Part shown: piece by piece, positions 1 to 8,307 of the stretch
Numbering within the stretch: position 1 is the stretch's first letter
Layout of the letters: every line of letters begins with the position of its first letter
Notes under the pieces: generated by a model
What the model was told of the DNA's origin: nothing
Databases searched by the model: none
The model's input: the letters and a program-made list of their open reading frames with translations, nothing else
Translations under genes and position numbers: made by a program
NCBI RefSeq assembly: GCF_023638055.1
Contig: NZ_JAKRVY010000006.1
Location: 1 to 64,000 of the forward strand
Length of the DNA: 64,000 nt
Reading direction: 5' to 3'
From: Natranaeroarchaeum aerophilus
GTDB lineage: Archaea > Halobacteriota > Halobacteria > Halobacteriales > Natronoarchaeaceae

Positions 1-314
1 CATCCTCCTACAGGGGGGATTCTGAAATCGTGCTAGCTGGCCGTTCCGCTGGTGAGCAGTCCGATGGACTGCGATCCTCGTCAGAACTCGCTTCTGACGC
101 TGGCACGCGGCTCACATTCGGGCGTGGCGTTCTTGCCTACGAACCCGATCAAGCTGAGGCGGCCACTGGTGGTGGGTCGGCTGTCATAGCGCCTGCTGTC
201 GCCTTGCCCGAGTCGAATTCGGATAGTAGTGATGGATGCGGCCCAGTCGTCCAGCAGTGTACCCGTTTTGTACGGTGTACTACTGAAAGCTACTGAAAAT
301 TGGAACGGTAGTAG
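1..314. other. No supportable gene
   Basis: This stretch lies downstream of the pilin-like operon. An 88-codon open frame runs on the plus strand, but its translation has no recognisable domain, membrane segment or haloarchaeal signature, and the opposite strand is interrupted by stops. I see no RNA gene or repeat here. It may hold the end of the operon transcript or a degenerate gene. Confidence 0.4.
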
Positions 315-845
315 TTACTGCTGGCCAGTCGCTCGAACGCTCGTCTCGTGTGTGACCCGCTCCGAAGTACTCCGGATCTCGAACGACACTCCGAGTACGT
401 GCGTCCCCCCCGCCCGCTCCTGTACGACGATCCCGCCGATCGCCTCACAGTCGCCGAACTGTCGATCCGGGCCGCTCGGGCAGTCGTCAGCCGCCCATGT
501 CGCTGCATCGGTCTCGTCGTAAGCAATCTCATGCACGACTGATCGCTCCAGTTCGGAGACGCGGAGCGTCTCGACACGCGGTTCGAGGTCGTCTTCAAGT
601 TCACCGACTGCCGACTCGCGCTCGTCCCAGTCGTACTGCTCGGGCACGGATGCCGTGGCGTCGTGGACACTCCGATCCAGCGCGCCCACAATGCGCTCGG
701 GAGAGCCTTCCTCGCTGCGCGGGTCGATGTCCGGATGTGAACCGACCTGCAGGTATGCCAGCGCGCCGGTCGCCAGCGCAAACGCGATCACGGCCGCGGC
801 CAGCAAGACAAGTTGTCCCCGTGCGTCCGGAGTGAGATCAGTCAC
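315..845 (-). CDS. Pilin-like membrane-anchored protein, last gene of pil operon
   Basis: A small protein of about 176 residues. The N-terminus has the short charged leader ending in RGQ followed by one hydrophobic helix (LVLLAAAVIAFALATGALAY) that is typical of archaeal type IV pilin-like proteins. The rest is a hydrophilic, acidic, presumably extracellular domain with a possible disulfide pair (C..C in the DDCPSG..GDC segment). I chose the GTG at 845 because it gives a 4-bp GTGA overlap with the stop of the preceding gene, the pattern used elsewhere in this operon; a GTG nine bases upstream is the alternative. It probably contributes to the pilus-like structure built by the PilB/PilC pair upstream, as a minor pilin or assembly factor. 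The exact role is not known. Confidence 0.75.
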   Translation of the reverse strand: MTDLTPDARGQLVLLAAAVIAFALATGALAYLQVGSHPDIDPRSEEGSPERIVGALDRSVHDATASVPEQYDWDERESAVGELEDDLEPRVETLRVSELERSVVHEIAYDETDAATWAADDCPSGPDRQFGDCEAIGGIVVQERAGGTHVLGVSFEIRSTSERVTHETSVRATGQQ

Positions 846-1252
846 GCATACCACACTCTGATCGTCACGTCCCCGTGCTCGGTCGGTACCGTTGCGCTAC
901 CGTAGGGAACGCCGCCGGGGCGTTCCATTCCGGCGATACCGTGGTCGGTTTCGATCTGATACAGCACGTTATCCGGGAGCAACTCGTCGAGCCGACGGTC
1001 GGCGTGCTCGTGCTCGCGCTCGAATGCGTCCTCGCTCCGGGCGAGTTCGGTAAGACGCGTCGCGTCCTGATGTCGGGGGGCTTCTCCCGAAAGAACTGTC
1101 GCCGTATCCTCCGCGTAGAGATCGAGCTGGGCTTGCTGGGTGTCCGGTGCGGGAACACCAAGGGCAAACGTCGAGACGACGGCGAATATCAGGATCACGC
1201 CGAGGCCCGCCTCGGCAACCGGAGTCGAGAGCTGTCCTCGGCCGTCACGCAT
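842..1252 (-). CDS. Pilin-like small membrane protein of pil operon
   Basis: A 136-residue protein starting MRDGRGQLSTPVAEAG, followed by one hydrophobic segment (LGVILIFAVVSTFALGV) and an acidic, helix-rich exterior domain. The RGQ-plus-hydrophobic-helix arrangement matches its neighbours and haloarchaeal pilin-like proteins. The ATG at 1252 is preferred over a TTG one codon upstream. It overlaps the preceding gene by 8 bp and the following gene by 4 bp, so translation is likely coupled. I recognise it only as a haloarchaeal protein of pilus-type operons, and no catalytic motif is visible. Confidence 0.75.
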   Translation of the reverse strand: MRDGRGQLSTPVAEAGLGVILIFAVVSTFALGVPAPDTQQAQLDLYAEDTATVLSGEAPRHQDATRLTELARSEDAFEREHEHADRRLDELLPDNVLYQIETDHGIAGMERPGGVPYGSATVPTEHGDVTIRVWYA

Positions 1253-1940
1253 CAACTGTCACCTCCAGTACAGCCGACCGTGTCCGAACCGGGAAGTACT
1301 CGATCCGGACGTCGCCCTCGGACAACTCCCCGTTCGCTTCGATCCCGAGTGTCGCCGTTTCCAGTGGCGAGACCGTTACCTCGTGTTCACCTGCGAGTCC
1401 GGATTCGTTGTGCAGTTCGACCCGTTCATCGATCCGAACAGTGGACACCGTCGTGTCGTCGTTCGGATCGAGCGTGAGAACGACTCGATCGGTACGGCGC
1501 GGTAGCGTCACGGCGGGGTCACCCGCCCCCGATAGCCCCGGCATCCGTGTGGCCGACTGTCGCTCTTCGACGAGTACGACTCGTCTGATTGTCGTGCCAG
1601 CAGTCGTATCTCCAGTCGTTGCGAGCGTCTCGTCGTCCAGTCGTACCGTAACGTCGTGCGCTTCGAGTCCTGTATGGCGGGTATCGATATCCTGTGACTC
1701 GAACTGGGCCACAGCGCTAGCGTTGAGGACGTTGTGGCGGGCGGAGAGCGAGGAGTCCGGATGCACCAGCGTCTCGGCAAGGCTCGCTGCGGTCGCCCGT
1801 TCGGTCGCATCCCGCTCCGCGTCGCCGAACGCACCATCTGCGATCGCGAGCCCGACACCCAGTGCGGCAGTAAGAACGACGACGGCAACCGCCAGTGCCA
1901 CGAGGTTGGCCTGACCACGGGCTGGCGAGTCGCCCTGCAT
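1245..1940 (-). CDS. Pilin-like protein of pil operon
   Basis: A 231-residue protein. It begins MQGDSPARGQANLVALAVAV, a short basic leader, RGQ and then a hydrophobic helix to about residue 35. The remainder is a beta-rich acidic domain with many Thr and Val, consistent with an extracytoplasmic pilin-like fold. The start ATG shares one base with the stop of the upstream gene (TAATG), so it is part of a tightly packed transcript. The family is seen next to PilB/PilC genes in haloarchaea; whether it is a structural pilin or a minor component is an inference. Confidence 0.75.
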   Translation of the reverse strand: MQGDSPARGQANLVALAVAVVVLTAALGVGLAIADGAFGDAERDATERATAASLAETLVHPDSSLSARHNVLNASAVAQFESQDIDTRHTGLEAHDVTVRLDDETLATTGDTTAGTTIRRVVLVEERQSATRMPGLSGAGDPAVTLPRRTDRVVLTLDPNDDTTVSTVRIDERVELHNESGLAGEHEVTVSPLETATLGIEANGELSEGDVRIEYFPVRTRSAVLEVTVDA

Positions 1941-2389
1941 TATCGCTCACCCGTTTCGAGCCGTACCTCGATGGTATCATCCGACCGCTCGGCCGTGATG
2001 ACGGGCTGCTCGTCGCTTCGCCACTCCCCCTCAACCGATGTGACCGATCGAGGCAAGACGATCGGTGCTTGCTCAGCAACATCCGAATGTGGGTGTTCGA
2101 GTACGATTTCACCGTTCTGGACGCGTATCCAGTAGGTCTCGCCCCGAATTGTAGTGGGGAGATCAACCTGCTGTTCCGTCCGGTTCGTGGCTGTACTCGA
2201 CGGAACTGCCGTCTGTAGATCACCGCTCACGTCAGCGACCGTCCGATCCGCCACCTCCGTCGCGGCGGCTGTCCGGTACTCGGGGAGCACCCCAGCGTAT
2301 AGCGTCGTCGTAAGCAGACCGATGTAGATGATCACGATCGAGGCTTCCAGTGCTTTGCCGACAACGGCCGACACCGCCCTATCAGCCAT
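1940..2389 (-). CDS. Pilin-like protein of pil operon
   Basis: A 149-residue protein with N-terminus MADRAVSAVVGKALEASIVI followed by a hydrophobic helix (IYIGLLTTTLYAGVL) and an acidic soluble domain. The AVSAVVGKALE segment resembles the archaeal pilin H-domain, in which the helix is both the processing site region and the polymerisation spine. It overlaps its upstream neighbour by 8 bp. No cysteine pair or enzymatic motif is visible. The role is inferred from the operon. Confidence 0.75.
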   Translation of the reverse strand: MADRAVSAVVGKALEASIVIIYIGLLTTTLYAGVLPEYRTAAATEVADRTVADVSGDLQTAVPSSTATNRTEQQVDLPTTIRGETYWIRVQNGEIVLEHPHSDVAEQAPIVLPRSVTSVEGEWRSDEQPVITAERSDDTIEVRLETGER

Positions 2390-3125
2390 GGCTCACCTCC
2401 AGTCGCAGGTCGTGGGTGATCAAGTACGCCGTTCGATCCCCATCGACGCTGGCAACGACGCTCGTCTCGCTATCCCCGGCGAACTGGCGATCCGTTGTCT
2501 CGACCGTCGCACCGGTCTCCTCGAAATACCGTTCCCACGGACCTGGCGTCGACGTCTCGACGGCGATGCGGTAGCTGTCCGTACCGAGGTCGTGGCGCTC
2601 GTGTGAGACATCCGTTTCCAGTTGTACTGGCTGATCGGAGTTACCACCAATACCGATATGGCTCGCATTCAACTGTGCCGCGCTGATCACGATCGGGCCC
2701 TCCGATCGTTGATCGACAGTGATCGGTGGTTCGGTCCGGAACCACGCGTTTCCGGGCGCTCCGCGCACAACAGCGTCGCTGTGGTACGCCACACGCGTCT
2801 CTCCGGACTTGTAGACCAGTGCGTCGACCGGGACTGTCTCGATCGGACCGGTCTCGTTCAGCACGCGCAACTGTCGGGGCTCAATTCCGACCTGTCCGCT
2901 GGTGAACCGCACCTCTCCGATCCGATGACCCGTCGTCGATGTCGGCTGGAGGCTATCATCGAAACCGTCCGCGACGGTCGTCGCATCGGCGGCGTCCGCG
3001 TTCTCGTCAATAACCGCACCGATCCCGGCAGCCATCCCTCCGATACCGATAACAGTGATCGCAAGCAAGAGCGCGACGCCGATCACGTTGGATTGTCCGC
3101 GATCGTCCGATACTATCGGTGTCAT
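2382..3125 (-). CDS. Pilin-like protein, probable major pilin-like subunit
   Basis: A protein of 247 residues from the ATG at 3125. This start makes an ATGA overlap with the stop of the PilC gene; a longer frame reaches 3233 but would run deep into PilC. The N-terminus DDRGQSNVIGVALLLAITVI strongly resembles the conserved haloarchaeal archaellin/pilin motif (DRG..PVIGVILMVAITVI), with a helix to about residue 35. The body is a 210-residue beta-rich domain. Of the five small proteins in the operon this one is closest to a true pilin. A PibD/FlaK-type peptidase would be expected to cut just before the hydrophobic stretch; that gene is not in the window. Confidence 0.8.
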   Translation of the reverse strand: MTPIVSDDRGQSNVIGVALLLAITVIGIGGMAAGIGAVIDENADAADATTVADGFDDSLQPTSTTGHRIGEVRFTSGQVGIEPRQLRVLNETGPIETVPVDALVYKSGETRVAYHSDAVVRGAPGNAWFRTEPPITVDQRSEGPIVISAAQLNASHIGIGGNSDQPVQLETDVSHERHDLGTDSYRIAVETSTPGPWERYFEETGATVETTDRQFAGDSETSVVASVDGDRTAYLITHDLRLEVSHG

Positions 3126-5014
3126 ACTATCCCGACCCCCGAAAACACCAGATATGCAACAAACACCAGTGCACCCGAGTGAAACAACCCTTCGTACAGG
3201 CCGCGGCTGGCCACACCGGCGAACCAGCCACACGCGAGCATCGTCGCCTGTGTCACGACGTAAAACCGGAACTGATCGCGCTCAGGGTCGATCGTCGAGG
3301 CGTCCATAGCGACGCCCGTGGTGGGCTCGGAAACTGCAGATAGCTGAGCAAACCCGTCGATGACATAGCTGTCTACCGCGACCATGATCCCGATAATTAA
3401 CAACGCCGTCGTCCACCCGACCGTGACGTAAACCAGCATCGCGTTGCGGAGCGCTTGCTTCTCGTGATGCAGCCGACCAACCTCGGTCTGTAACGTCTCG
3501 AAGATATCCTCCGCATCGCCGCCCGCCTCCAGTGCGCCGGTCACGAGCCCGATCGTCTGCTCGGCCATCGGCGTCCCGATTCGATCGACGAACGAGTCGA
3601 GTGCGTCCGTTCGCAGATTTCCGTCTTTGGTCGTCAGGTTCGCGTTGAACGCGAGGGTTTTGACGTCATCGTCGAGCGCGCCGAGGTCGACATCGGCCGC
3701 GACACGCGCGACCGCTTCTGGAAACGGACGGCCGAGTTTGACGTGGCCCGAAACCGCATGGATGAAGTCCTTTATCTCCCGATCTTTCGCCTCGTTACGT
3801 CGTGCACGGCGCACTGCAACGATCCCAACCGGGACGGTCCACGAAACGTAGGTCAGCAACACGACATTAATCGGCGTTACGCGGCTCATATAGAGCGCCG
3901 CTCCGACCAGTACTGCGAGGGGGGCAAAGACGACCGATGCACTTGCCGGGTTCGAGCCTGCAGTAACGAAATGCCCGACGATATCCGGAGGACGATTATA
4001 ACTGGGCTCGGCGTGATCGTGTGGGCGAACTTGCGAGACGAGCGCTGCGGCAACCAGTCCAGTAATGAGGACGAATCCGGCGCTCCCATAGATGAGGAGT
4101 TGCTGGCCAGTGACAGTCCCTATGGGAGCACCGATCGGATCGGAGAGCCCCGGCGAGAGAACGCTCAACACGGTGACAACGATGACGAGGAGTGCCGGTA
4201 GTACCAGCAACACGATGAACAGCTCCGCCAGTAGCTCCAGAAACGACTCGGCGCGGTCCCGGGCCCGGGATTGCTGATGCGATAGCATCCTGCTCTCCAT
4301 CCGGAGATAACTCGTTAGCTCTTCGCCACCTTGCTCGGCGTGCTCCCGGAACTTCAGAACAAACGGGGCAAGGACGTTTCGGGACGGTGTATCACGGGCA
4401 ACGATTCGTAGCCCTCGGTCAAGGCTTCCGGTCAACGCTGCCTTGTTCAACGCCTTCCGGAACGCGACTGCTGTCTGCCCGTAGGCGTCCCGGTTTGCGG
4501 CGACTTTCCGGAGCATGCCGCGTCGATTGTCACTCCCAGTTGAGAGCACTCGGAGATATCGGACTGCTCCGGGGAGCGTGTGATTGATCTCCGTCCGTCG
4601 TGCACTCGCTGTCCAGCGGAGGTACTGACCGCCGAGGTGGATGACCGCGTACTTCGCAACCGCTCCGGCGACGACTCCTAGCCCGACTGCGAGATACGGC
4701 CGTTGGATATTCGATAGTACAGAAATTAGCGGTACTGATCCCGCGCTCTCGATCGGGAACGACGAAACCGAGAGCATGACCAGCGTTGCACAGACAGAGA
4801 CGATCACAAACGCGAGCCACGAGACAGCGTATACTCGCGAAAGATACACGCCGAAACTCGTACGGATATTGGTGCCGCGATAGTTTCGACGATCCGTATC
4901 GTGTCGGCGGCGATCCGCATGTCGGGAGAACAGTGCGTACAGGCCACGGTCGATTGTCGGAAGCCGCCGGGCACTCCGGGAACGACGCTCTGACTCCGAT
5001 GCCGAACTACCCAT
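3122..5014 (-). CDS. pilC: PilC/TadC-type pilus assembly membrane platform
   Basis: A 630-residue polytopic membrane protein of the type II/IV secretion F family. It has a basic N-terminal cytoplasmic tail, two hydrophobic segments near residues 65-120, and a first cytoplasmic helical T2SF domain (residues about 150-270, with the typical EQGGEEL turn). A membrane block follows, then a second T2SF domain (about 420-540, ALEAGGDAEDIFETLQTEV) and C-terminal membrane helices. This duplicated arrangement is usual for archaeal PilC/FlaJ-like proteins. It anchors the ATPase and pilin assembly at the cytoplasmic membrane. It overlaps pilB by 8 bp and the pilin-like gene by 4 bp, so the seven genes form one operon. 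Several pilB-pilC pairs usually coexist in haloarchaeal genomes; which paralog this is cannot be decided here. Confidence 0.88.
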   Translation of the reverse strand: MGSSASESERRSRSARRLPTIDRGLYALFSRHADRRRHDTDRRNYRGTNIRTSFGVYLSRVYAVSWLAFVIVSVCATLVMLSVSSFPIESAGSVPLISVLSNIQRPYLAVGLGVVAGAVAKYAVIHLGGQYLRWTASARRTEINHTLPGAVRYLRVLSTGSDNRRGMLRKVAANRDAYGQTAVAFRKALNKAALTGSLDRGLRIVARDTPSRNVLAPFVLKFREHAEQGGEELTSYLRMESRMLSHQQSRARDRAESFLELLAELFIVLLVLPALLVIVVTVLSVLSPGLSDPIGAPIGTVTGQQLLIYGSAGFVLITGLVAAALVSQVRPHDHAEPSYNRPPDIVGHFVTAGSNPASASVVFAPLAVLVGAALYMSRVTPINVVLLTYVSWTVPVGIVAVRRARRNEAKDREIKDFIHAVSGHVKLGRPFPEAVARVAADVDLGALDDDVKTLAFNANLTTKDGNLRTDALDSFVDRIGTPMAEQTIGLVTGALEAGGDAEDIFETLQTEVGRLHHEKQALRNAMLVYVTVGWTTALLIIGIMVAVDSYVIDGFAQLSAVSEPTTGVAMDASTIDPERDQFRFYVVTQATMLACGWFAGVASRGLYEGLFHSGALVFVAYLVFSGVGIV

Positions 5015-7355
5015 TGGTATCCCCTACGGCATCGGCACTCGCTCGTTCGACGGTTGCGGCTTCGTTGGTACGGAGATCGGCGAGGAACTCGAACAGTTCG
5101 GTAAACTCGTCAACGCCGTCTTCTCGAAGATAGCGGACGTACCGGTGCTTTCGATGGAACTCCGCCTCGACGGCCGCAACCGGGCGATCGGATCTGTTGG
5201 CAATAGAATGGAATGTCCGGAGCCCACACTCTCGTGTATCTTCGGGGTCGGTAGACGCTGTACGTCCGGACGTGTCGCCGTCGAACCGTGAGTCGTTGAG
5301 GATCGGTTGCTGCCGGGCAGAGTGGTGTGGCCACTCCTCGGGCGGCCCATCGCTCGTCGTCTCCAGTTTCGGATGTGAATACTCGAAGGTGAACTCTCCC
5401 CGTTCGTTTCGACCCCCGATCCGGTTCCAGTGGACCTCCGTACCCTCCTTGTCGATGATACCACACTCACCGCCGACCTGCTCATACTCCTCAGGAGACA
5501 GAAACTCGATAACGGTACCGACGTATCGGTGTCCGCCAACGTGTTTTGGAAAAATGACGAGATCGATTTCGCGCAGCAGATACGGAGGAAGTCCCTGTTC
5601 GACGACCCGATTGACGAGCTTTTCGACGTTTTCGGCGTGAGTGGTTCCGATGATTCCATGGCCGGTATTCAATGATTCGGCAAACGTCTCAAAGCTCGCG
5701 GCGGTGTTGATCTCTGCGATCACTTCGACGTCCGGATTGAGATAGTTGCACTCGGTCATCAGGTCGGCCATCGTCACCTGCTTGTACTCGTTTTCGTGCT
5801 CTCGCGTGGTCAGCGAGACACCAGTCTCGTGTGGCAAGCGGACTTCGCGGGAGCCTTCGTCGATACTGATCGGCCGATCCCGGAAGTCGACAAACGGCAT
5901 ATGGGCGTTCATCAGGGTTGTTTTCCCAACGCCAGTTGCTCCGGAGAACAGAACGACGGAGTGCTGCTCGTATAGCATCCATAGCAATGCGACGAGTTCA
6001 GTCGAAATGCTGCCCTGCTCTATCAGGTCGATCGGTGTCATCGCTTCGGGTGCCTGTTTGCGAACCGAAATATGAGGACCGTCCTCGCTGATCACGCCGA
6101 GCGCAACTGCACAGCGGATCGTCACCTCGTCATCAACGCCATCGGGAGAGAGGTTCACTTTCGCGCTAGGATTCGAGGCGTTCAACTCGGTCCCGTCTGC
6201 GGCCGCCAACTGTGTAACGACATTAATAAAGCTCGTTTCGTCCTCGAACCGGAGGTTCGTTGGGATCCGGTCGCCGTGACCCACGTCGGCCCGCGGCACG
6301 ACTTTGATCCGTTCGCCCACGCGGTTGGCCTCGATATCTTCGAGATGGCGGTCGCGGATCGGAACTGTAAGTTTCCCCTCACCGACATAGTCGCGGAGGA
6401 CGTAGTAGATCATATCCGAAAGTCGGTCGTCGGAGTACCGGCTGTCGACCGGCGGGACTGCAAGGTCGTACTCAGCGAGCGCGCTCCGGGCACGAAAACG
6501 GACGGCGTCAGGCCATGCGCGTGTACGCCGCGCAGCCAGTAATCTGGAGAGGACCCGCCGGGCGCGGTCCCGAACGAACGATTCTCGGTCCTCAACGAAG
6601 CCATCGACGTTTGCCTCCCAGATCCGTTCTTTGCATTCCGCGACCAGTGCCTCGTCGTTCGGCAACAGATCGGGCTCCTGTACGGCGTACTTCGTCGTAA
6701 ACGAGTCTCGCCCGAGGAGGTTCTCCCGATAAATTACGACCGGTATCTCGAACCCGCTGAACTCGACGTGATAGGTCGTGAGCCGTTCGCTGACGAACCG
6801 ATCGATGTACTCCGGGCTCGGGGAAAATGGGGTTCCTGCAGGCGCGTAGTTTTCGGTGTGAACGACGAGTTGCTCACCCGAACTATCTGCTACCTCGATC
6901 CGCTCGTCCAGTGCGAGCGGCGTGAGATCTCCCAGACAACGGAGTTCACAGAGGATGTGATAGGAAAGACGGCGTCGTGCCGGAGTGGAACAGTCGAGTA
7001 ATCGTCGAAGTACGTCACGATATTTCGGATCAAACCCCTGATCCATTCGTTCGATCGTTCCCTCCCTGGTCAGTGGACGGGCAAGGTTCGCATCCTCGAA
7101 ATGTGATCGGACGGTTTCGAGCTGTTTCCGATCCGTCTCTGACAGTGACGGCTCTCGGATCTCGTACCTGAACTCGTTGTTGTGCTCCCGGATCGTTGCA
7201 ACGACCCCGGGATGGATCTCGTACTGTTCCCGAACGTTCGGAGCGTACCACGCTTCCGAATCATCAGGCGATAGCGGCGGGGGGACGGCCCCCTCCGAGC
7301 GAGTCATAGACTCGGCGGGATCGGTCGTCAGCTCCAGCGATGCTCCCTCGTGCAT
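5007..7355 (-). CDS. pilB: PilB-type secretion/pilus assembly ATPase
   Basis: A 782-residue type II/IV secretion ATPase that powers pilin extrusion at the inner face of the membrane. An N-terminal region of about 300 residues is followed by the GspE-like core. Visible motifs are Walker A GATGVGKTT at 472-480, a Walker B-like VIAEIN at 545-550 (families often have GEIR/GEVR, so the Asn is a variant) and a His box GTTHAENVEKL at 570-580. The C-terminus, after about residue 640, is an acidic haloarchaeal extension. The ATG at 7355 is the first gene start of the operon and has a TATA-like element at the right distance. It is divergent from a small plus-strand gene at 7471. Promiscuous use by other pilins is known for PilB3C3 of Haloferax, and may apply here. 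Confidence 0.9.
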   Translation of the reverse strand: MHEGASLELTTDPAESMTRSEGAVPPPLSPDDSEAWYAPNVREQYEIHPGVVATIREHNNEFRYEIREPSLSETDRKQLETVRSHFEDANLARPLTREGTIERMDQGFDPKYRDVLRRLLDCSTPARRRLSYHILCELRCLGDLTPLALDERIEVADSSGEQLVVHTENYAPAGTPFSPSPEYIDRFVSERLTTYHVEFSGFEIPVVIYRENLLGRDSFTTKYAVQEPDLLPNDEALVAECKERIWEANVDGFVEDRESFVRDRARRVLSRLLAARRTRAWPDAVRFRARSALAEYDLAVPPVDSRYSDDRLSDMIYYVLRDYVGEGKLTVPIRDRHLEDIEANRVGERIKVVPRADVGHGDRIPTNLRFEDETSFINVVTQLAAADGTELNASNPSAKVNLSPDGVDDEVTIRCAVALGVISEDGPHISVRKQAPEAMTPIDLIEQGSISTELVALLWMLYEQHSVVLFSGATGVGKTTLMNAHMPFVDFRDRPISIDEGSREVRLPHETGVSLTTREHENEYKQVTMADLMTECNYLNPDVEVIAEINTAASFETFAESLNTGHGIIGTTHAENVEKLVNRVVEQGLPPYLLREIDLVIFPKHVGGHRYVGTVIEFLSPEEYEQVGGECGIIDKEGTEVHWNRIGGRNERGEFTFEYSHPKLETTSDGPPEEWPHHSARQQPILNDSRFDGDTSGRTASTDPEDTRECGLRTFHSIANRSDRPVAAVEAEFHRKHRYVRYLREDGVDEFTELFEFLADLRTNEAATVERASADAVGDTNG

Positions 7356-7381
7356 AGGAATTCTATGCTCTTTTTTCTAAC

Positions 7382-7386
7382 TTAAA
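7382..7386 (-). promoter_or_regulatory. TATA-like element of the pil operon
   Basis: On the minus strand TTTAA lies 27-31 nt before the pilB ATG at 7355, in an AT-rich patch that otherwise interrupts GC-rich coding sequence. The spacing suits a short-leader or leaderless haloarchaeal transcript. No clear BRE was identified, so the call rests on position and composition. Confidence 0.45.
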
Positions 7387-7470
7387 TTTTAGTATTTCAA
7401 TAGTGCTTTCAAAGTAGGCAGAAAGTACGCTCCCGGCAGCACCAAGCACCCCCGTCACCAACATCTGGTT

Positions 7471-7716
7471 GTGCCACACGACCGAATCCATGCCAAGAAG
7501 CCAACACACGACATCGACCGTTGGTCCGTCGGAACGATCGAGCGGGTCATAGAACGAGACGGTCACTGTATCGTGGAGGTCCGTACTGAGGACAGCCAGA
7601 CTGTCGAGCTCATCGTGACGTTCGCTATCCGAGACCTGTTCGTGAGCCGGCTGGCGATCGATGAGGGAGAATCTCCCGTCGGCGAGCGGGTCTGGTACCG
7701 GAAACGCGGAGGGTGA
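7471..7716 (+). CDS. Small conserved haloarchaeal-type protein, function unknown
   Basis: An 81-residue soluble protein starting at GTG (MPHDRIHAKKPTHDIDRW). It is rich in beta-type segments with alternating charge (GTIERVIERDGHCIVEVRTE) and ends in WYRKRGG. The amino-acid composition and the lack of low-complexity sequence look like a real compact domain, possibly a small beta-barrel. I recognise the style as a haloarchaeal hypothetical family but cannot name a function. It is divergent from pilB with 115 bp between starts, so the two may share a control region. A longer 179-codon frame lies on the opposite strand over the same bases but is Cys/Tyr-rich and unlike haloarchaeal proteins. Confidence 0.6.
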   Translation: MPHDRIHAKKPTHDIDRWSVGTIERVIERDGHCIVEVRTEDSQTVELIVTFAIRDLFVSRLAIDEGESPVGERVWYRKRGG

Positions 7717-8307
7717 AACAAATACCTCGTTGATCCGGTTGACACTATCACGGGAAAGATTGTGGAACAATCGGTAACACCGGACTCCAGATGACTTTCG
7801 ATGCTTGACTACAACGCCACCCACCAAATAATAACTTTGCAAGAATATATTGAAATAATACACGTTAACACAGCCGGTTTGTATGCACAACAGAGGGTAC
7901 AACCTTCCACTACGCTATAGCACTGAATAAATCGAAGATCGGATTGTTGGGCATAAAATCGTAGCGCTGTATGGTGGTTAGTGTTTAGGATTTTGGGTTG
8001 TGCAAGGTGATCGACAGACTTCCTCGTTCTGGGCTAATAACGCGGTTATCGGGCTCAAAGCCTATGTTTTGACGGCTGGCTGGGACCGACCTTCGGTCGG
8101 CAGGAATAACGTATAATTTTCCCTCAAATCGCTGTAGAAGCACTCTACTTGTTTTCTGGCAATTCACGATATTGTCTCGTGATCTTCCCGACCGGGTCAA
8201 ACTAACATGTGCTATAACTGTTAATTATTCAATCCTATATCTATAGTGAAACGTGAATTTGGTGTCCAGTATGCGTACCGGGTACTGGACTGGGGGCGGC
8301 TTGCAGC
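7717..8307. other. AT-rich intergenic region with possible element remnant
   Basis: About 590 bp without a supportable gene. The left half is AT-rich. Around 7980-8200 the minus strand can be read as a 71-codon frame (ending in SLSITLHNPKS) that looks like a decayed fragment, perhaps of an insertion sequence, but I cannot identify the family. A strong hairpin CCGACC-TTC-GGTCGG sits at 8086-8100. It lies downstream of the minus-strand GH81 gene and could act in 3'-end formation or belong to the remnant. Confidence 0.35.

Noticed and set aside
30-296. 88-codon plus-strand frame at the window start
   Set aside because: No domain, no start context and low-complexity Ser/Ala/Gly content; not supportable as a gene.
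7363-7902. 179-codon minus-strand frame over the small gene at 7471
   Set aside because: Rich in Cys, Tyr, Phe and Ser with no domain, unlike acidic haloarchaeal proteins; the plus-strand frame has better protein character.
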